Shown: positions 34,121 to 42,795 of the stretch, piece by piece | How the letters are laid out: each line of letters starts with the position of its first letter | Position numbering within the stretch: position 1 is the first letter of the stretch | Assembly: GCA_022566535.1 (NCBI GenBank) | Contig: JADFIR010000001.1 | Span: forward strand, 62,001-126,000 | DNA from: Planctomycetota bacterium | Lineage (GTDB): Bacteria > Planctomycetota > Phycisphaerae > Phycisphaerales > SM1A02 | Direction of reading: 5' to 3' | DNA length: 64,000 bases | The notes under the pieces: generated by a model | What the model was told of the DNA's origin: nothing | The model's database searches: none | The model's input: the letters and a program-made list of their open reading frames with translations, nothing else | Made by a program: the position numbers and the translations under genes

Positions 34121-34349
34121 ATGGAAGCGGACCAAACCGAAGCGTGAATCCAATCCCTTAGCCCCCGGCTCTGCCGGGGGGTTCGTCGCGATCAACGCCG
34201 CGGCGACGCTCTCGTCGCCCCAACGCCTACCCGTCCTCGATCAGTTCGTGTTCGGGTTGCTCGGCGGGTTCGCTGCGCTCGAAGGTGAAGGTCTTGCCTT
34301 TGTAGTCGACTTTGATGGTGTCGCCGGGGGTGAAGTCCTCGGCGAGGAT
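34121..34349. repeat. Right copy of the 229-bp direct duplication
   Basis: This copy carries a stranded copy of the last aroC codons with its stop (34121-34147), the hairpin CCCCCGGC-TCT-GCCGGGGG with a fully paired stem (34162-34180), and the functional last ~40 codons of clpB (34227-34349). It is collinear with 33174-33402. Confidence 0.85.
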
Positions 34350-36869
34350 GCGGGTGGCGATGGGGTTTTCCAGGCGATGCTGGATGACACGCTTCAACGG
34401 GCGAGCCCCGAACTGCGGGTCGTAGCCTTCATCCGCCAGTGCCTTGCGGGCGGCGGTGGTGAGCTGCAGTGACAGGTCGCGATCGGCAAGTCGCCGGCAC
34501 AGATGCTCCACCTGGATCTCGACGATCTGCGCAAGATCGTCTCTCGTCAGTTGGTGGAAGATGATCGTTTCGTCGATGCGGTTCAGCAGCTCCGGCCGAA
34601 GGGTCTTCTTGAGCATCTCGCGGACGTGGGCTTCGATTTCGACATCGATCGCCCCTGATGCGGCCAACTCCATGATCGCCGCCGAGCCGATGTTGGAGGT
34701 CATAGCGATGATGGTGTTGCGGAAATCGACGGTTCGGCCGTGGCCATCGGTCAGCCGGCCGTCGTCGAGCACCTGCAACAGCACGTTGCTCACATCGGGG
34801 TGGGCTTTTTCCATCTCATCGAAGAGCACTACGCAGTAGGGCCGACGCCGCACCGCTTCAGTCAGCCGGCCGCCCTCCTCGTAACCGACATACCCCGGCG
34901 GCGCGCCGATCAGCCGGGCGACCGCGTGCTGCTCCATGAACTCGCTCATGTCGATGCGGACCATGGCGTCGGCGGTATCGAAGAGGAACTCCGCCAGAGC
35001 CTTGCACAGCTCGGTCTTGCCTACGCCCGTGGGCCCGAGGAAGAGGAACGACCCGATGGGGCGCGTTGCTTCGCCCAAGCCGGCCCGATTGCGGCGCACC
35101 GCATCGCAGACCGCGCCGACCGCGTCATCCTGGCCGACGAGCCGCTTGCGAATCTCATCCTCCATCTGCAGGAGCTTTTGCCGTTCGCCTTCGACCAGCT
35201 TGTCCATGGGAATGCCCGTCCATTTGGCGACAACCTCCGCAATCTGCTCCGAATCGACCTCCTCTCTCACGAGCGACTTTCCCTCGGCTTGCCGCTTCGC
35301 GAGCTGTACCTCGGCCGCCTTGAGGCGCTGATCCAGATCGCGCAGCTCGCCGTACTGGATGCGTGCGGCGGCTTCGAGATCACCGCGGCGCTGGGCTTGC
35401 TCCAATTCGGTCTGCTTCTGGTCGATCTCGCCTTTGACCGATTTGATCTTGTCCAGCTCGGCCTTCTCGATCTCCCACTGTGCGCTGAGCCGGCCGCTGT
35501 GCTCATTGAGCCCTGAGAGTTCCTGCTCCAGCGCTTCGAGGCGCTTCTTCGACTCGGGGTCGGACTCGAGTTTCAACGCTTCGCGCTCGATCTCCAGCTG
35601 CATGATCCTGCGGCGAAGCTCATCCAGCTCTGCGGGCATCGAGTCGTTCTCGATGCGCAGCCGCGAGGCGGCCTCGTCCAGCAGATCGATCGCCTTATCC
35701 GGCAGGAAGCGGTCGGCAATGTAACGATGGCTCAGCTTCGCGGCACTGACCAACGCGCCGTCTTGAATCCGCACGCCGTGGTGGGCTTCGTAGCGACCCT
35801 TGAGGCCGCGCAGGATCGCGATGGTCTCCTCGACGGTGGGCTCGCCGACGTAGATCGGCTGAAAGCGCCGCTCGAAGGCCGCGTCGGTTTCGATGTGCTT
35901 GCGATACTCATCCAGCGTGGTGGCCCCGATGCAGCGCAGCTCGCCACGGGCCAGAGCCGGCTTGAGCATGTTGCCCGCCGACACCGCGCCTTCCGCGGCG
36001 CCGGCCCCGATGATCGCGTGCAGCTCGTCGATAAAGAGGATGATCTTGCCTTCGGCCGCGGTGACTTCTCTCAGAACCGCTTTGAGGCGCTCCTCGAACT
36101 CGCCGCGGAACTTGGTCCCGGCAAGGAGTGAGCCGACATCCAAAGCAATCAGCCGGGACTCGCGCATCGAGCTCGGGCAGTCGCGATTGACAATCCGCAG
36201 GGCCAATCCCTCGGCGATGGCGGTCTTGCCCACACCCGGCTCGCCGATCAACACGGGATTGTTCTTTGTGCGCCGCCCGAGCACCTGCATGCAACGGCGG
36301 ATTTCCTCATCTCGCCCGATGACCGGATCAAGTTTGCCCTGCTGGGCCTTCTCCACCAGGTCGATGCCGTACTTCTTCAAGGCCTCGAAGGTTGATTCAG
36401 CGCCCGGATCGGTGATGTGCTCCACTCCCGAAGCCTGCCGCAAGTCCGTGATGGCGTCCAGCAGCCGCTTGCGGTCGAGCCCGTTGACCGTCAGCACTTC
36501 CTTGGCGTTGGATTTGATCTCAGCCAACGCCAGCAACAGGTGCTCGGTGGAGATGTAGGAGTCGTGAAGGTTCTTCGCCTCCTTCTCGGCTTCGGCGAGC
36601 ACCTGCGCGGTGCTTGAGCTGGCCTGCGGCGCAACGCCTTCGCCGGTGACGGTGGGCAGACGAGTGAGCTCAGCCGAAGCGACCGCAGCGATGCGCTCGG
36701 CCTGCATGCCCGCTTTGGCGATGATCGAATGCGCGAGGCTGTTTCGATCCTCCAGCAGGGCCGCGAGGATGTGTAACGGCGTCAGCTCGGCGTGGCTCTT
36801 GGTGATCGCCAGCGATTGGGCCGCGGCGAGGGTCTCCTGGGCAAGCGTTGTGAAGCGATCCATTCGCAT
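34227..36869 (-). CDS. clpB: ATP-dependent disaggregase ClpB
   Basis: 880 residues, full length. The Clp N domain (~1-150) starts [19 protein letters not shown]-1 has [15 protein letters not shown] and [15 protein letters not shown]. The long middle coiled coil (~405-530) is present, separating ClpB from ClpA/C. AAA-2 has [51 protein letters not shown] and [14 protein letters not shown]. The IGF/IGL loop for ClpP is absent, as expected. Known role: with DnaK, solubilises aggregated protein after heat stress. GGAG precedes ATG 36869. No CIRCE element was found in the 214-bp upstream gap. Its 3' end lies in the duplicated segment but is unbroken. Confidence 0.95.
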   Translation of the reverse strand: MRMDRFTTLAQETLAAAQSLAITKSHAELTPLHILAALLEDRNSLAHSIIAKAGMQAERIAAVASAELTRLPTVTGEGVAPQASSSTAQVLAEAEKEAKNLHDSYISTEHLLLALAEIKSNAKEVLTVNGLDRKRLLDAITDLRQASGVEHITDPGAESTFEALKKYGIDLVEKAQQGKLDPVIGRDEEIRRCMQVLGRRTKNNPVLIGEPGVGKTAIAEGLALRIVNRDCPSSMRESRLIALDVGSLLAGTKFRGEFEERLKAVLREVTAAEGKIILFIDELHAIIGAGAAEGAVSAGNMLKPALARGELRCIGATTLDEYRKHIETDAAFERRFQPIYVGEPTVEETIAILRGLKGRYEAHHGVRIQDGALVSAAKLSHRYIADRFLPDKAIDLLDEAASRLRIENDSMPAELDELRRRIMQLEIEREALKLESDPESKKRLEALEQELSGLNEHSGRLSAQWEIEKAELDKIKSVKGEIDQKQTELEQAQRRGDLEAAARIQYGELRDLDQRLKAAEVQLAKRQAEGKSLVREEVDSEQIAEVVAKWTGIPMDKLVEGERQKLLQMEDEIRKRLVGQDDAVGAVCDAVRRNRAGLGEATRPIGSFLFLGPTGVGKTELCKALAEFLFDTADAMVRIDMSEFMEQHAVARLIGAPPGYVGYEEGGRLTEAVRRRPYCVVLFDEMEKAHPDVSNVLLQVLDDGRLTDGHGRTVDFRNTIIAMTSNIGSAAIMELAASGAIDVEIEAHVREMLKKTLRPELLNRIDETIIFHQLTRDDLAQIVEIQVEHLCRRLADRDLSLQLTTAARKALADEGYDPQFGARPLKRVIQHRLENPIATRILAEDFTPGDTIKVDYKGKTFTFERSEPAEQPEHELIEDG

Positions 36870-37092
36870 ACCGTGTCGTCTCCCGAAGGCAGCCTCTCGC
36901 CAACCAAGAGTCGTCTCGCAAAGGCAATGCCCAGTGGAGTCTCTGCGACCGCAGCGCCGGGGCGCTTCGGGCTGTCACTCTGGCAGGTCCCCGCCCGTGC
37001 AAGCGACACGAAATGCTCTTACCCGCCCGATTTCGGATGTTGATCGACCGCGTCAAGCCTCCGGGCCGGTTAGGGTGGAATAATTGGGTATC

Positions 37093-37953
37093 GTGCACCG
37101 ACCACCCCACCTAGGACGTCCAACGCTGCGCCGCCAGCTCCGGGCGGCGGCAATACTGATCCTGGTTCTCGCCGCGATCGTGGGCATCGCCTACAGCGTC
37201 TATTACTTCACCGTCGGTCGGCCGCTGCTGGCAGGCCGCCACCACCACGCCTTCGGCATCGTCGACCTCGCCGGCAAGCCCGTCACGCTCGAACACTCAT
37301 TCGTGCTGACCAATCGCACCAGCCGCACAATCAAGATCCAGAACATCAAGACATCATGCGGCTGCACTGTTGCTTCCCATAGCACAGACATCCTTGAGCC
37401 CGGCCGCAGCGCCCGGATCACCGCGAAGCTGACGTTGAGCAATGACGGCCGAAAGAAGGCCCGCATCTATCTGGATTGCGGCGACCGTGGCGTAGAGGTG
37501 CTTCATCTTGAAGCGGTTGCAAGACGGCTGCAACGACTCCTCGCGCTGCGTGAGACTGTCATTCTGGAGCCCGGCCGTCCGATTGAGCGATCCATCGTCT
37601 ACCTCGACTACGACAGCAACGACCAGCCCCCGTCTCCGCGAATCACCGCGCCGCCCGGCATCCGGGCCGAGTTCACACAATGGACCCAAGTCAAGCGGCG
37701 CCAGCGGACCAAGGCCCTGCCCGCACGTTGGCGCGGAACAGTGCAAATCGAGCAGCTCGCCCCAACCTTGCCTGACGATGCGGCGCTGATCATCCGCGTC
37801 GGCCCCGATCAGGAGCTCACCATCCCCGTCGAGCCGGCGTCATCGCCCGGCGCGCACCCAACGGGATCGCGCCCCGCCGGCGCCGCTGCGCGCGCAGCAC
37901 CTCGGAGCACCCGTACCCCGACGGACGGATCTTTGATTCTGAACTGTTCTTGA
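37093..37953 (+). CDS. DUF1573-family membrane-anchored protein
   Basis: 286 residues from GTG 37093; a TTG at 37084 in the same frame is an alternative start. AATAAT at 37079-37084 lies 8 nt before the GTG. An N-terminal membrane anchor (AAILILVLAAIVGIAYSVYYF, ~20-40) is followed by an Ig-like DUF1573 domain: HSFVLTNRTSRTIKIQNIKTSCGCT (given by region, ~66-91) and SARITAKLTLSNDGRKKARIYL. The SCGCT pair is the family hallmark. The C-terminus after ~250 is a Pro/Ala/Arg-rich tail, low complexity. Known: DUF1573 proteins are abundant in planctomycetes and Bacteroidetes, function not established. Probably periplasmic. Confidence 0.75.
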   Translation: MHRPPHLGRPTLRRQLRAAAILILVLAAIVGIAYSVYYFTVGRPLLAGRHHHAFGIVDLAGKPVTLEHSFVLTNRTSRTIKIQNIKTSCGCTVASHSTDILEPGRSARITAKLTLSNDGRKKARIYLDCGDRGVEVLHLEAVARRLQRLLALRETVILEPGRPIERSIVYLDYDSNDQPPSPRITAPPGIRAEFTQWTQVKRRQRTKALPARWRGTVQIEQLAPTLPDDAALIIRVGPDQELTIPVEPASSPGAHPTGSRPAGAAARAAPRSTRTPTDGSLILNCS

Positions 37954-38279
37954 GGGTTGGGTCACCTATGCGCGCGCAGAGAGGACCCAACGGCAGCCGC
38001 GGCGCGCGCCGGCCGGGCGAAATGGCGCGCACAAAAGCGCATCCGATACCTTCCGGGTGCTTATCTCGCGCTAACTCAGCGCTTCCGGAGCTTATCGCGG
38101 GCTGAAGTCGGCGCAATCGCGCGCCCCAGCGCGTCCTCAACCCACCCCGCGCGCACGGATGTGGCGACTCGCCGTGGCCAGGTGAGGGGTGGATCGAGCG
38201 AGCCGGGCTGTCCCATGCGCTTCGCGTCGCGCCGTCGGGCCTCCGCTATACTCGATCGCACTCTGTCTTGGAAGCAGCT
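37954..38279. other. Intergenic region, GCGCGC-rich, with a -10 near its right end
   Basis: About 325 bp with many GCGC runs and no supported gene. TATACT at 38247-38252 is a good -10 for the methyltransferase; a matching -35 is not evident. The composition changes from very GC-rich here to clearly lower GC in the genes to the right. Confidence 0.4.
38247..38252 (+). promoter_or_regulatory. -10-like TATACT for the methyltransferase gene
   Basis: TATACT lies 27 nt before the ATG at 38280, leaving a short leader that contains GGAAG at an appropriate distance. No clear -35 at 17 bp upstream. Confidence 0.45.
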
Positions 38280-39887
38280 ATGGAGAAGAACACCCTCTAT
38301 TACGGCGACAATCTCGACATCCTTCGCCGGTATATCAGCGATGATTCGGTCGATCTGGTCTACCTCGATCCTCCGTTCAAGTCCGAGGCGACCTACAACG
38401 TGCTGTTTGAGGAACGCAACGGGACGCAGGCTGCCGCCCAAATTAAGGCCTTTGAGGACACCTGGCGCTGGGACCGCGCGGCGGCGGCCGCCTTCCAGGA
38501 GACCCTGCAATACGGCGGCAAGGTCGCTCACGCGATGGTCGCGTTCAAGACATTCCTCGGCGCAAGCGACATGCTGGCGTACCTTTCGATGATGGCACCG
38601 CGGCTCGTGGAGCTGCGCCGAGTCCTCAAACTCACCGGGTCCATCTACCTGCATTGCGATCCCACCGCCAGCCACTATCTCAAGATGCTGATGGACGCCA
38701 TCTTCGGGCCAGACAGTTTTCGCAACGAAATCATCTGGAAGCGAACAAGCGGGCACAGCGATGCCTCTCGGTACGGAAGCGTCCACGATACGATCCTGTT
38801 CTATGTGCGCTCGGGTCAGGCGACCTGGCATCAGCTGTATCAACCATACGAGCAGGCGTACATCGAGCAGTACTACCGCTATAGGGACCCTGACGGGCGT
38901 CGGTTCATGTCGGGTGATCTGGGTACATCCGGGCTGCAGGGGGGCGGTTATGAGTACGAGTGGAAGGGCATCAAGCGCGTATGGCGCTGCCCGAAGGAAA
39001 CAATGCGCCAATATGACGCCGACGGACGGATCTTCTACACTCGCACGGGATTCCCGAGACTGAAGCGGTACTTGGACGAAGGGAAGGGTCTTCCAATGCA
39101 GGATGTGTGGGCGAACATCGAAGCTCTCCGGTCATGGCACAAGGAACGGCTTGGGTTTCCCACGCAGAAACCGGAAGGCCTGCTTGAGCGCATAATCGAG
39201 TCGAGCAGCCGTGATGGTGAGATTGTCCTGGACCCCTTCTGCGGTTGTGGCACGGCCGTTGCTGTGGCCCAGAAGCTGAATCGACGGTGGATAGGTATTG
39301 ACATCACCTACCTCGCAATCAACTTGATCAAGCATCGGCTGGGCAACGCATTCGGCGATCAGGCGCAGTACGAGGTTGTCGGAGAGCCAGTTTCGTTGCC
39401 GGATGCGCGCCGACTAGCTGAAGAGGATCCGTACCAGTTCCAATGGTGGGCGTTGGGACTTGTTGGTGCTCGCCCGGTCGAGGGTAAGAAGGGAGCAGAC
39501 AAGGGAATCGACGGCCGGCTTTACTTCCACGATGAAGGGATCAAGGGCAAGACCAAGCAAGTGATCTTCTCCGTAAAGGCTGGCAGGACGGGCGTGAGCC
39601 ACCTGCGCGATCTGCGCGGCGTCATCGAGCGCGAGGATGCCGCGGTTGGTGTGCTCATCACGATGCAGGAGCCGACCAAAGCCATGCGGACAGAAGCGGC
39701 CGAGGGAGGTTTCTATCAGTCACCCCCAGGCACCAAGCATCCGCGCCTCCAGATTCTGACTGTAGCCGAGCTGCTGGAAGGCAAGCAGGTGGACATGCCC
39801 CCGTGGCACGACCTCCGCACCTTCAAGAAAGCGCCGAAGGCTCGACGGAGTGGGACCGAGAGTCCAGAACTGCCATTCGGCGGGTGA
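38280..39887 (+). CDS. Beta-class DNA methyltransferase fused to an Mrr-like restriction domain
   Basis: 535 residues from ATG 38280 (GGAAG upstream; the frame opens at a TTG, 38268). Motif IV DPPF (30-33) precedes motif I DPFCGCGT (~318-325), the order of beta-class N4-cytosine/N6-adenine methyltransferases such as type III Mod proteins. Between them lies a target-recognition region with IWKRTSGHSDASRYG. After ~385 a second domain follows: KGADKGIDGRLYF (Asp411), KQVIFSVKAG (Lys433) and LRDLRGVIEREDAAVGVLIT, matching an Mrr-like PD-(D/E)XK endonuclease in which Ser stands where Glu/Gln is usual. Predicted single-chain restriction-modification enzyme. Cleavage activity is unproven. Confidence 0.78.
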   Translation: MEKNTLYYGDNLDILRRYISDDSVDLVYLDPPFKSEATYNVLFEERNGTQAAAQIKAFEDTWRWDRAAAAAFQETLQYGGKVAHAMVAFKTFLGASDMLAYLSMMAPRLVELRRVLKLTGSIYLHCDPTASHYLKMLMDAIFGPDSFRNEIIWKRTSGHSDASRYGSVHDTILFYVRSGQATWHQLYQPYEQAYIEQYYRYRDPDGRRFMSGDLGTSGLQGGGYEYEWKGIKRVWRCPKETMRQYDADGRIFYTRTGFPRLKRYLDEGKGLPMQDVWANIEALRSWHKERLGFPTQKPEGLLERIIESSSRDGEIVLDPFCGCGTAVAVAQKLNRRWIGIDITYLAINLIKHRLGNAFGDQAQYEVVGEPVSLPDARRLAEEDPYQFQWWALGLVGARPVEGKKGADKGIDGRLYFHDEGIKGKTKQVIFSVKAGRTGVSHLRDLRGVIEREDAAVGVLITMQEPTKAMRTEAAEGGFYQSPPGTKHPRLQILTVAELLEGKQVDMPPWHDLRTFKKAPKARRSGTESPELPFGG

Positions 39888-40001
39888 GATCGCCGAGAAG
39901 CAGTGCGCTGCATCAGTGCTTCGCACCGTGCATGTGGGTTCGCGTGGCCAGGGAGCTGGAACTGGAAGTCCGTTGAGTCGATAATACTGAAGGCCACTGC
40001 G

Positions 40002-40438
40002 ATGCTTACCCAAGCCGAAGCCGACGCTCTGATCGGGATGCCGAAGCGCTTCGCGGATCGAGCGCCAATTGACTTTCCAGGTCCCGGAGAGAAAGTCTCC
40101 TTCGATATCATCTCAACAGATATGCGTGTCAGATTCCTGACCGATGTGAACCGTGGACGCATCCGACTAACGCAATGCACTTACCAGGAGCGCTACAGGT
40201 CTGTAGAAATCCTCTTGCGATTGGACCTCGATGGCCCACCGCACGAAAACCCAGATGGAAACATACTACCTTGTCCCCACCTCCACGTGTACCGTGAGGG
40301 TTACGGCGATAGATGGGGGCACAGACATTAGCAGAGGACCACTTTCGAGACACAACCGATCTCGTAACGAGTTTCGAGGATTTCTTGGCGTATTGCAAAA
40401 TTTCGGATGTACCTGAGATTCATCGGAGCCTCCACTGA
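40002..40438 (+). pseudogene. DUF6978-like gene interrupted by a one-base frameshift
   Basis: The ATG at 40002 starts MLTQAEADALIGMPKRFADR, then SFDIISTDMRVRFLTDVNRG, TYQERYRS, RLDLDGPPHENPDGN and PHLHVYREGYGDRW, which matches the DUF6978 family from memory. At the GGGGG run (40315-40319) the frame runs into a stop at 40329-40331. In the frame reached by a one-base indel it continues WAQTLAEDHF-type sequence through FEDFLAYCKI to TGA 40436-40438, overlapping the next gene's ATG. The family C-terminus also ends in an F-x-x-YCNI-like line. So one G was lost or missed in sequencing. Function unknown. Confidence 0.6.
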
Positions 40439-41205
40439 TGCAGCCGAGCCGTTGCCAAGAGCTCGTTGAGGCATACATTGAGTGGCTTCGCTCGAGGATT
40501 TCCGTCGCAGAGATTCGCGGCGTATGCGAGATCACTACACCTTTCCTTGATCGCCACAATGACTATCTACAGATCTACGTGAAGCGATCAAACGGCAATC
40601 TGGTGCTTACTGACGATGGGTATACGATCAGGGACCTTGCGCTCTCTGGCTGCGATGTAAGCTCGCCTTGGCGAAAGCAACTGCTCACGACTATTCTCAA
40701 TGGCTTCGGAGTCCGGCTAAACGACGACGAGCTCAGAGTCGAAGCACGCACCGACACGTTTCCACAGAAGAAGCATGCGCTGTTGCAGGCGATGCTCGCC
40801 GTAAACGATATGTTCATGACGGCTACCGAGCATGTTGTCAGTCTTTTCTTTGAGGATGTCGAGCAATTCTTGGTGGACCATGGCGTCCGTTACACACCGA
40901 GGGTGCAGTTTTCGGGCAAGAGCGGCTTCGTACACAATTTTGATTTCGTAATCCCAGCGTCGCAGGTCAAGCCGGAGCGTATCCTTCGCGCGATCAATCG
41001 CCCGGAACGGACAAATGTGACGGCGCTGCTGTTCGCTTGGAATGATACTAAAGAGATCCGCTCACCAAATTCGATGGCCTATGCAATGTTGAACGATTCA
41101 GAGAAACCGCTAAGTTCCGACGTGATCGTGGCGTTGCGGCAATATGGGATCATCGGAGTTACATGGAGTGGTCGGGAGGAATTCGCAAGCGAGTTGGCCG
41201 CGTAG
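40438..41205 (+). CDS. DUF1828/DUF1829-family protein
   Basis: 255 residues from ATG 40438, which shares a base with the TGA of the preceding reading frame (TGATG). Residues ~25-125 fit DUF1828: ITTPFLDRHNDYLQIYVKRS, LVLTDDGYTIRDLALSG and a hydrophobic helix before FGVRLNDDELRVEA. Residues ~155-245 fit DUF1829: VQFSGKSGFVHNFDFVIP and TALLFAWNDTKEIR. Base composition is visibly less GC-rich than the flanking genes, suggesting acquisition. Function unproven; these proteins are found in mobile or accessory contexts. It probably forms an operon with the DUF6978-like gene and the methyltransferase-Mrr gene. Confidence 0.7.
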   Translation: MQPSRCQELVEAYIEWLRSRISVAEIRGVCEITTPFLDRHNDYLQIYVKRSNGNLVLTDDGYTIRDLALSGCDVSSPWRKQLLTTILNGFGVRLNDDELRVEARTDTFPQKKHALLQAMLAVNDMFMTATEHVVSLFFEDVEQFLVDHGVRYTPRVQFSGKSGFVHNFDFVIPASQVKPERILRAINRPERTNVTALLFAWNDTKEIRSPNSMAYAMLNDSEKPLSSDVIVALRQYGIIGVTWSGREEFASELAA

Positions 41206-41289
41206 GTCGGCAGGCTGGTCGCAGCCGGCGCGATGACCGCGAGCGGGGGTCGCGGGGTTACAGGTTGCGGCGAGGGTTGGGGTTCCCGC

Positions 41290-42795
41290 TTAGCCCCAGT
41301 TGGCCAGGAGTGTGAGCAGGTCGAGGATGCCGACTGTGGTGTCGTTGTCGAGGTCGGCGGGGCACTCTTGGGGCGGATCAGGACAGGGGCCCCAGGCGGC
41401 AAGCAACGCGAGCAGATCGAGTATGCCGACCACACCGTCACCGTCGAGGTCGCCGGGGATCGGGCCGACGCGCAGCTTCACCGTCTGGGCGTCTTGAATG
41501 ACATGCCAGATTAGCGGCGGGGGCAACTCGGGCAGATCGAACTCAAACGCTCCGAGTCCGCCATCCGCGGTGGCGATTTGAAAGGTATCGCCGACTTGGG
41601 GGACGAAGCCGTCGATCAGATCGATGCGCGGGTCGAAACCGTCGGCCATGCCGGTTACTGACATGGCCGCGGTCTGGTAATCCCCGCTTGCGGCAAGCTC
41701 GATGATTGTTTGCGGCGGATCGTCGAGCGATAGCCAATCACCGCGGAACAGATCGCCGTTGACGAGAGCCTTTCCGCCGTCAGAGAGGGTCCACCGCCCG
41801 GCGCTGAGAAAGCCGAGATAGAGGTCGCCGTTGACGGTCCAGGTGGAATCGCTTCCGGAGATGATGACCTCACCGATCCCGCCGAACTCGCCGAAAGGAT
41901 CGAGCAGGGGGAACGTACCGACGGTGGCAAAGATCTGGTTGGTGACCGCCGCGCCGTTCTCGATGGTGAGCGTTCCGAAGCCGAGCAGGCCGACATCCAG
42001 GGTGCCGAGGATCGTCCAGGTCGAGCCGGGTCCGCTCACGATGACGTTGCCGAATGACGATTCCTGTTGGGCGATGATGGCGTCATCGCTGATGACCTGA
42101 GCGCCGTCGCTGATGGTGAGCAAGCCGAATCCGCCGTTACCGACGTCGAGTGTTCCGGCGCAATCCCAGATCGTTGACTCGCCGGTGACGAGTGCGTCGC
42201 CGAAGGACCCGGCGCCGGCGGCAATGGAGGCGACACCGTTGGCGGCCGTCGCGCCGTCACTGATCTCCAGCAACGCGGCGCCCTGATTGCCGACTCGAAG
42301 CTGCCAGTCGTTGAGCAGTTGAGTTGTTGGCCCCGTGATGGTGAGTGTGCCGAAGGCGCCCGGGGCGAGGCCGATGTCGGTGAACTGCCCATGCAGCGTG
42401 CCGCCGATGATCTGCAAGCCGGCCGTGTCTACTTCAGTCTCGCCAATGACGATCGAGGACGTGTTGTTCAGAGGGTTCAGCAGTGTGTAGGTCGTGACAT
42501 CAACGTCGAACGTCACCATCCCGCTGCGGATAAGCACGCGATCGGTGATCTGATTGCTTGGGAACGACACCACGTAGAGGCCGGCGGGGTCAAAGACCGC
42601 GGTATCTTCTTCGCCGGGAATTCCCAGTTTGTCGCCATCGAGCCAGTGAATGGGATCGTTGAAATCGCCGCTGAGACTACCGAAGCGTTCGCCGATCCAA
42701 AATCGGTCGAGGCCTTGCCCGGATGCGATCGGCGCGACCAGGGTCATCGGGACTGCGGCAAGGCAAGCAAGGGTGATGATGCGTTGCGTTGTCAT
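41290..42795 (-). CDS. Secreted beta-helix/repeat protein with C-terminal dockerin
   Basis: 501 residues from ATG 42795, whose first bases overlap the stop of the upstream gene (ATGA-type). A signal peptide (ITLACLAAVPMTLVAPIASG) is followed by roughly 20-residue repeats of the form G-x-L-x-V-G-x-x-G-x-G-x-L-x-I-x-x-G (e.g. AGTLDVGNGGFGLLTISDGA and LGTLDVGLLGFGTLTIENGA), as in autotransporter-associated beta-helices. The C-terminus has two dockerin-type loops (GDLDGDGVVGILDLLALLAAWG and a DLDNDTTVGILDLLTLL copy). Inferred: surface-attached passenger protein anchored through dockerin-cohesin contact. Function unknown. Confidence 0.72.
   Translation of the reverse strand: MTTQRIITLACLAAVPMTLVAPIASGQGLDRFWIGERFGSLSGDFNDPIHWLDGDKLGIPGEEDTAVFDPAGLYVVSFPSNQITDRVLIRSGMVTFDVDVTTYTLLNPLNNTSSIVIGETEVDTAGLQIIGGTLHGQFTDIGLAPGAFGTLTITGPTTQLLNDWQLRVGNQGAALLEISDGATAANGVASIAAGAGSFGDALVTGESTIWDCAGTLDVGNGGFGLLTISDGAQVISDDAIIAQQESSFGNVIVSGPGSTWTILGTLDVGLLGFGTLTIENGAAVTNQIFATVGTFPLLDPFGEFGGIGEVIISGSDSTWTVNGDLYLGFLSAGRWTLSDGGKALVNGDLFRGDWLSLDDPPQTIIELAASGDYQTAAMSVTGMADGFDPRIDLIDGFVPQVGDTFQIATADGGLGAFEFDLPELPPPLIWHVIQDAQTVKLRVGPIPGDLDGDGVVGILDLLALLAAWGPCPDPPQECPADLDNDTTVGILDLLTLLANWG

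Noticed and set aside
36870-37092. CIRCE or other heat-shock operator upstream of clpB
   Set aside because: No TTAGCACTC-N9-GAGTGCTAA-like repeat and no convincing sigma-32 hexamers in the gap.
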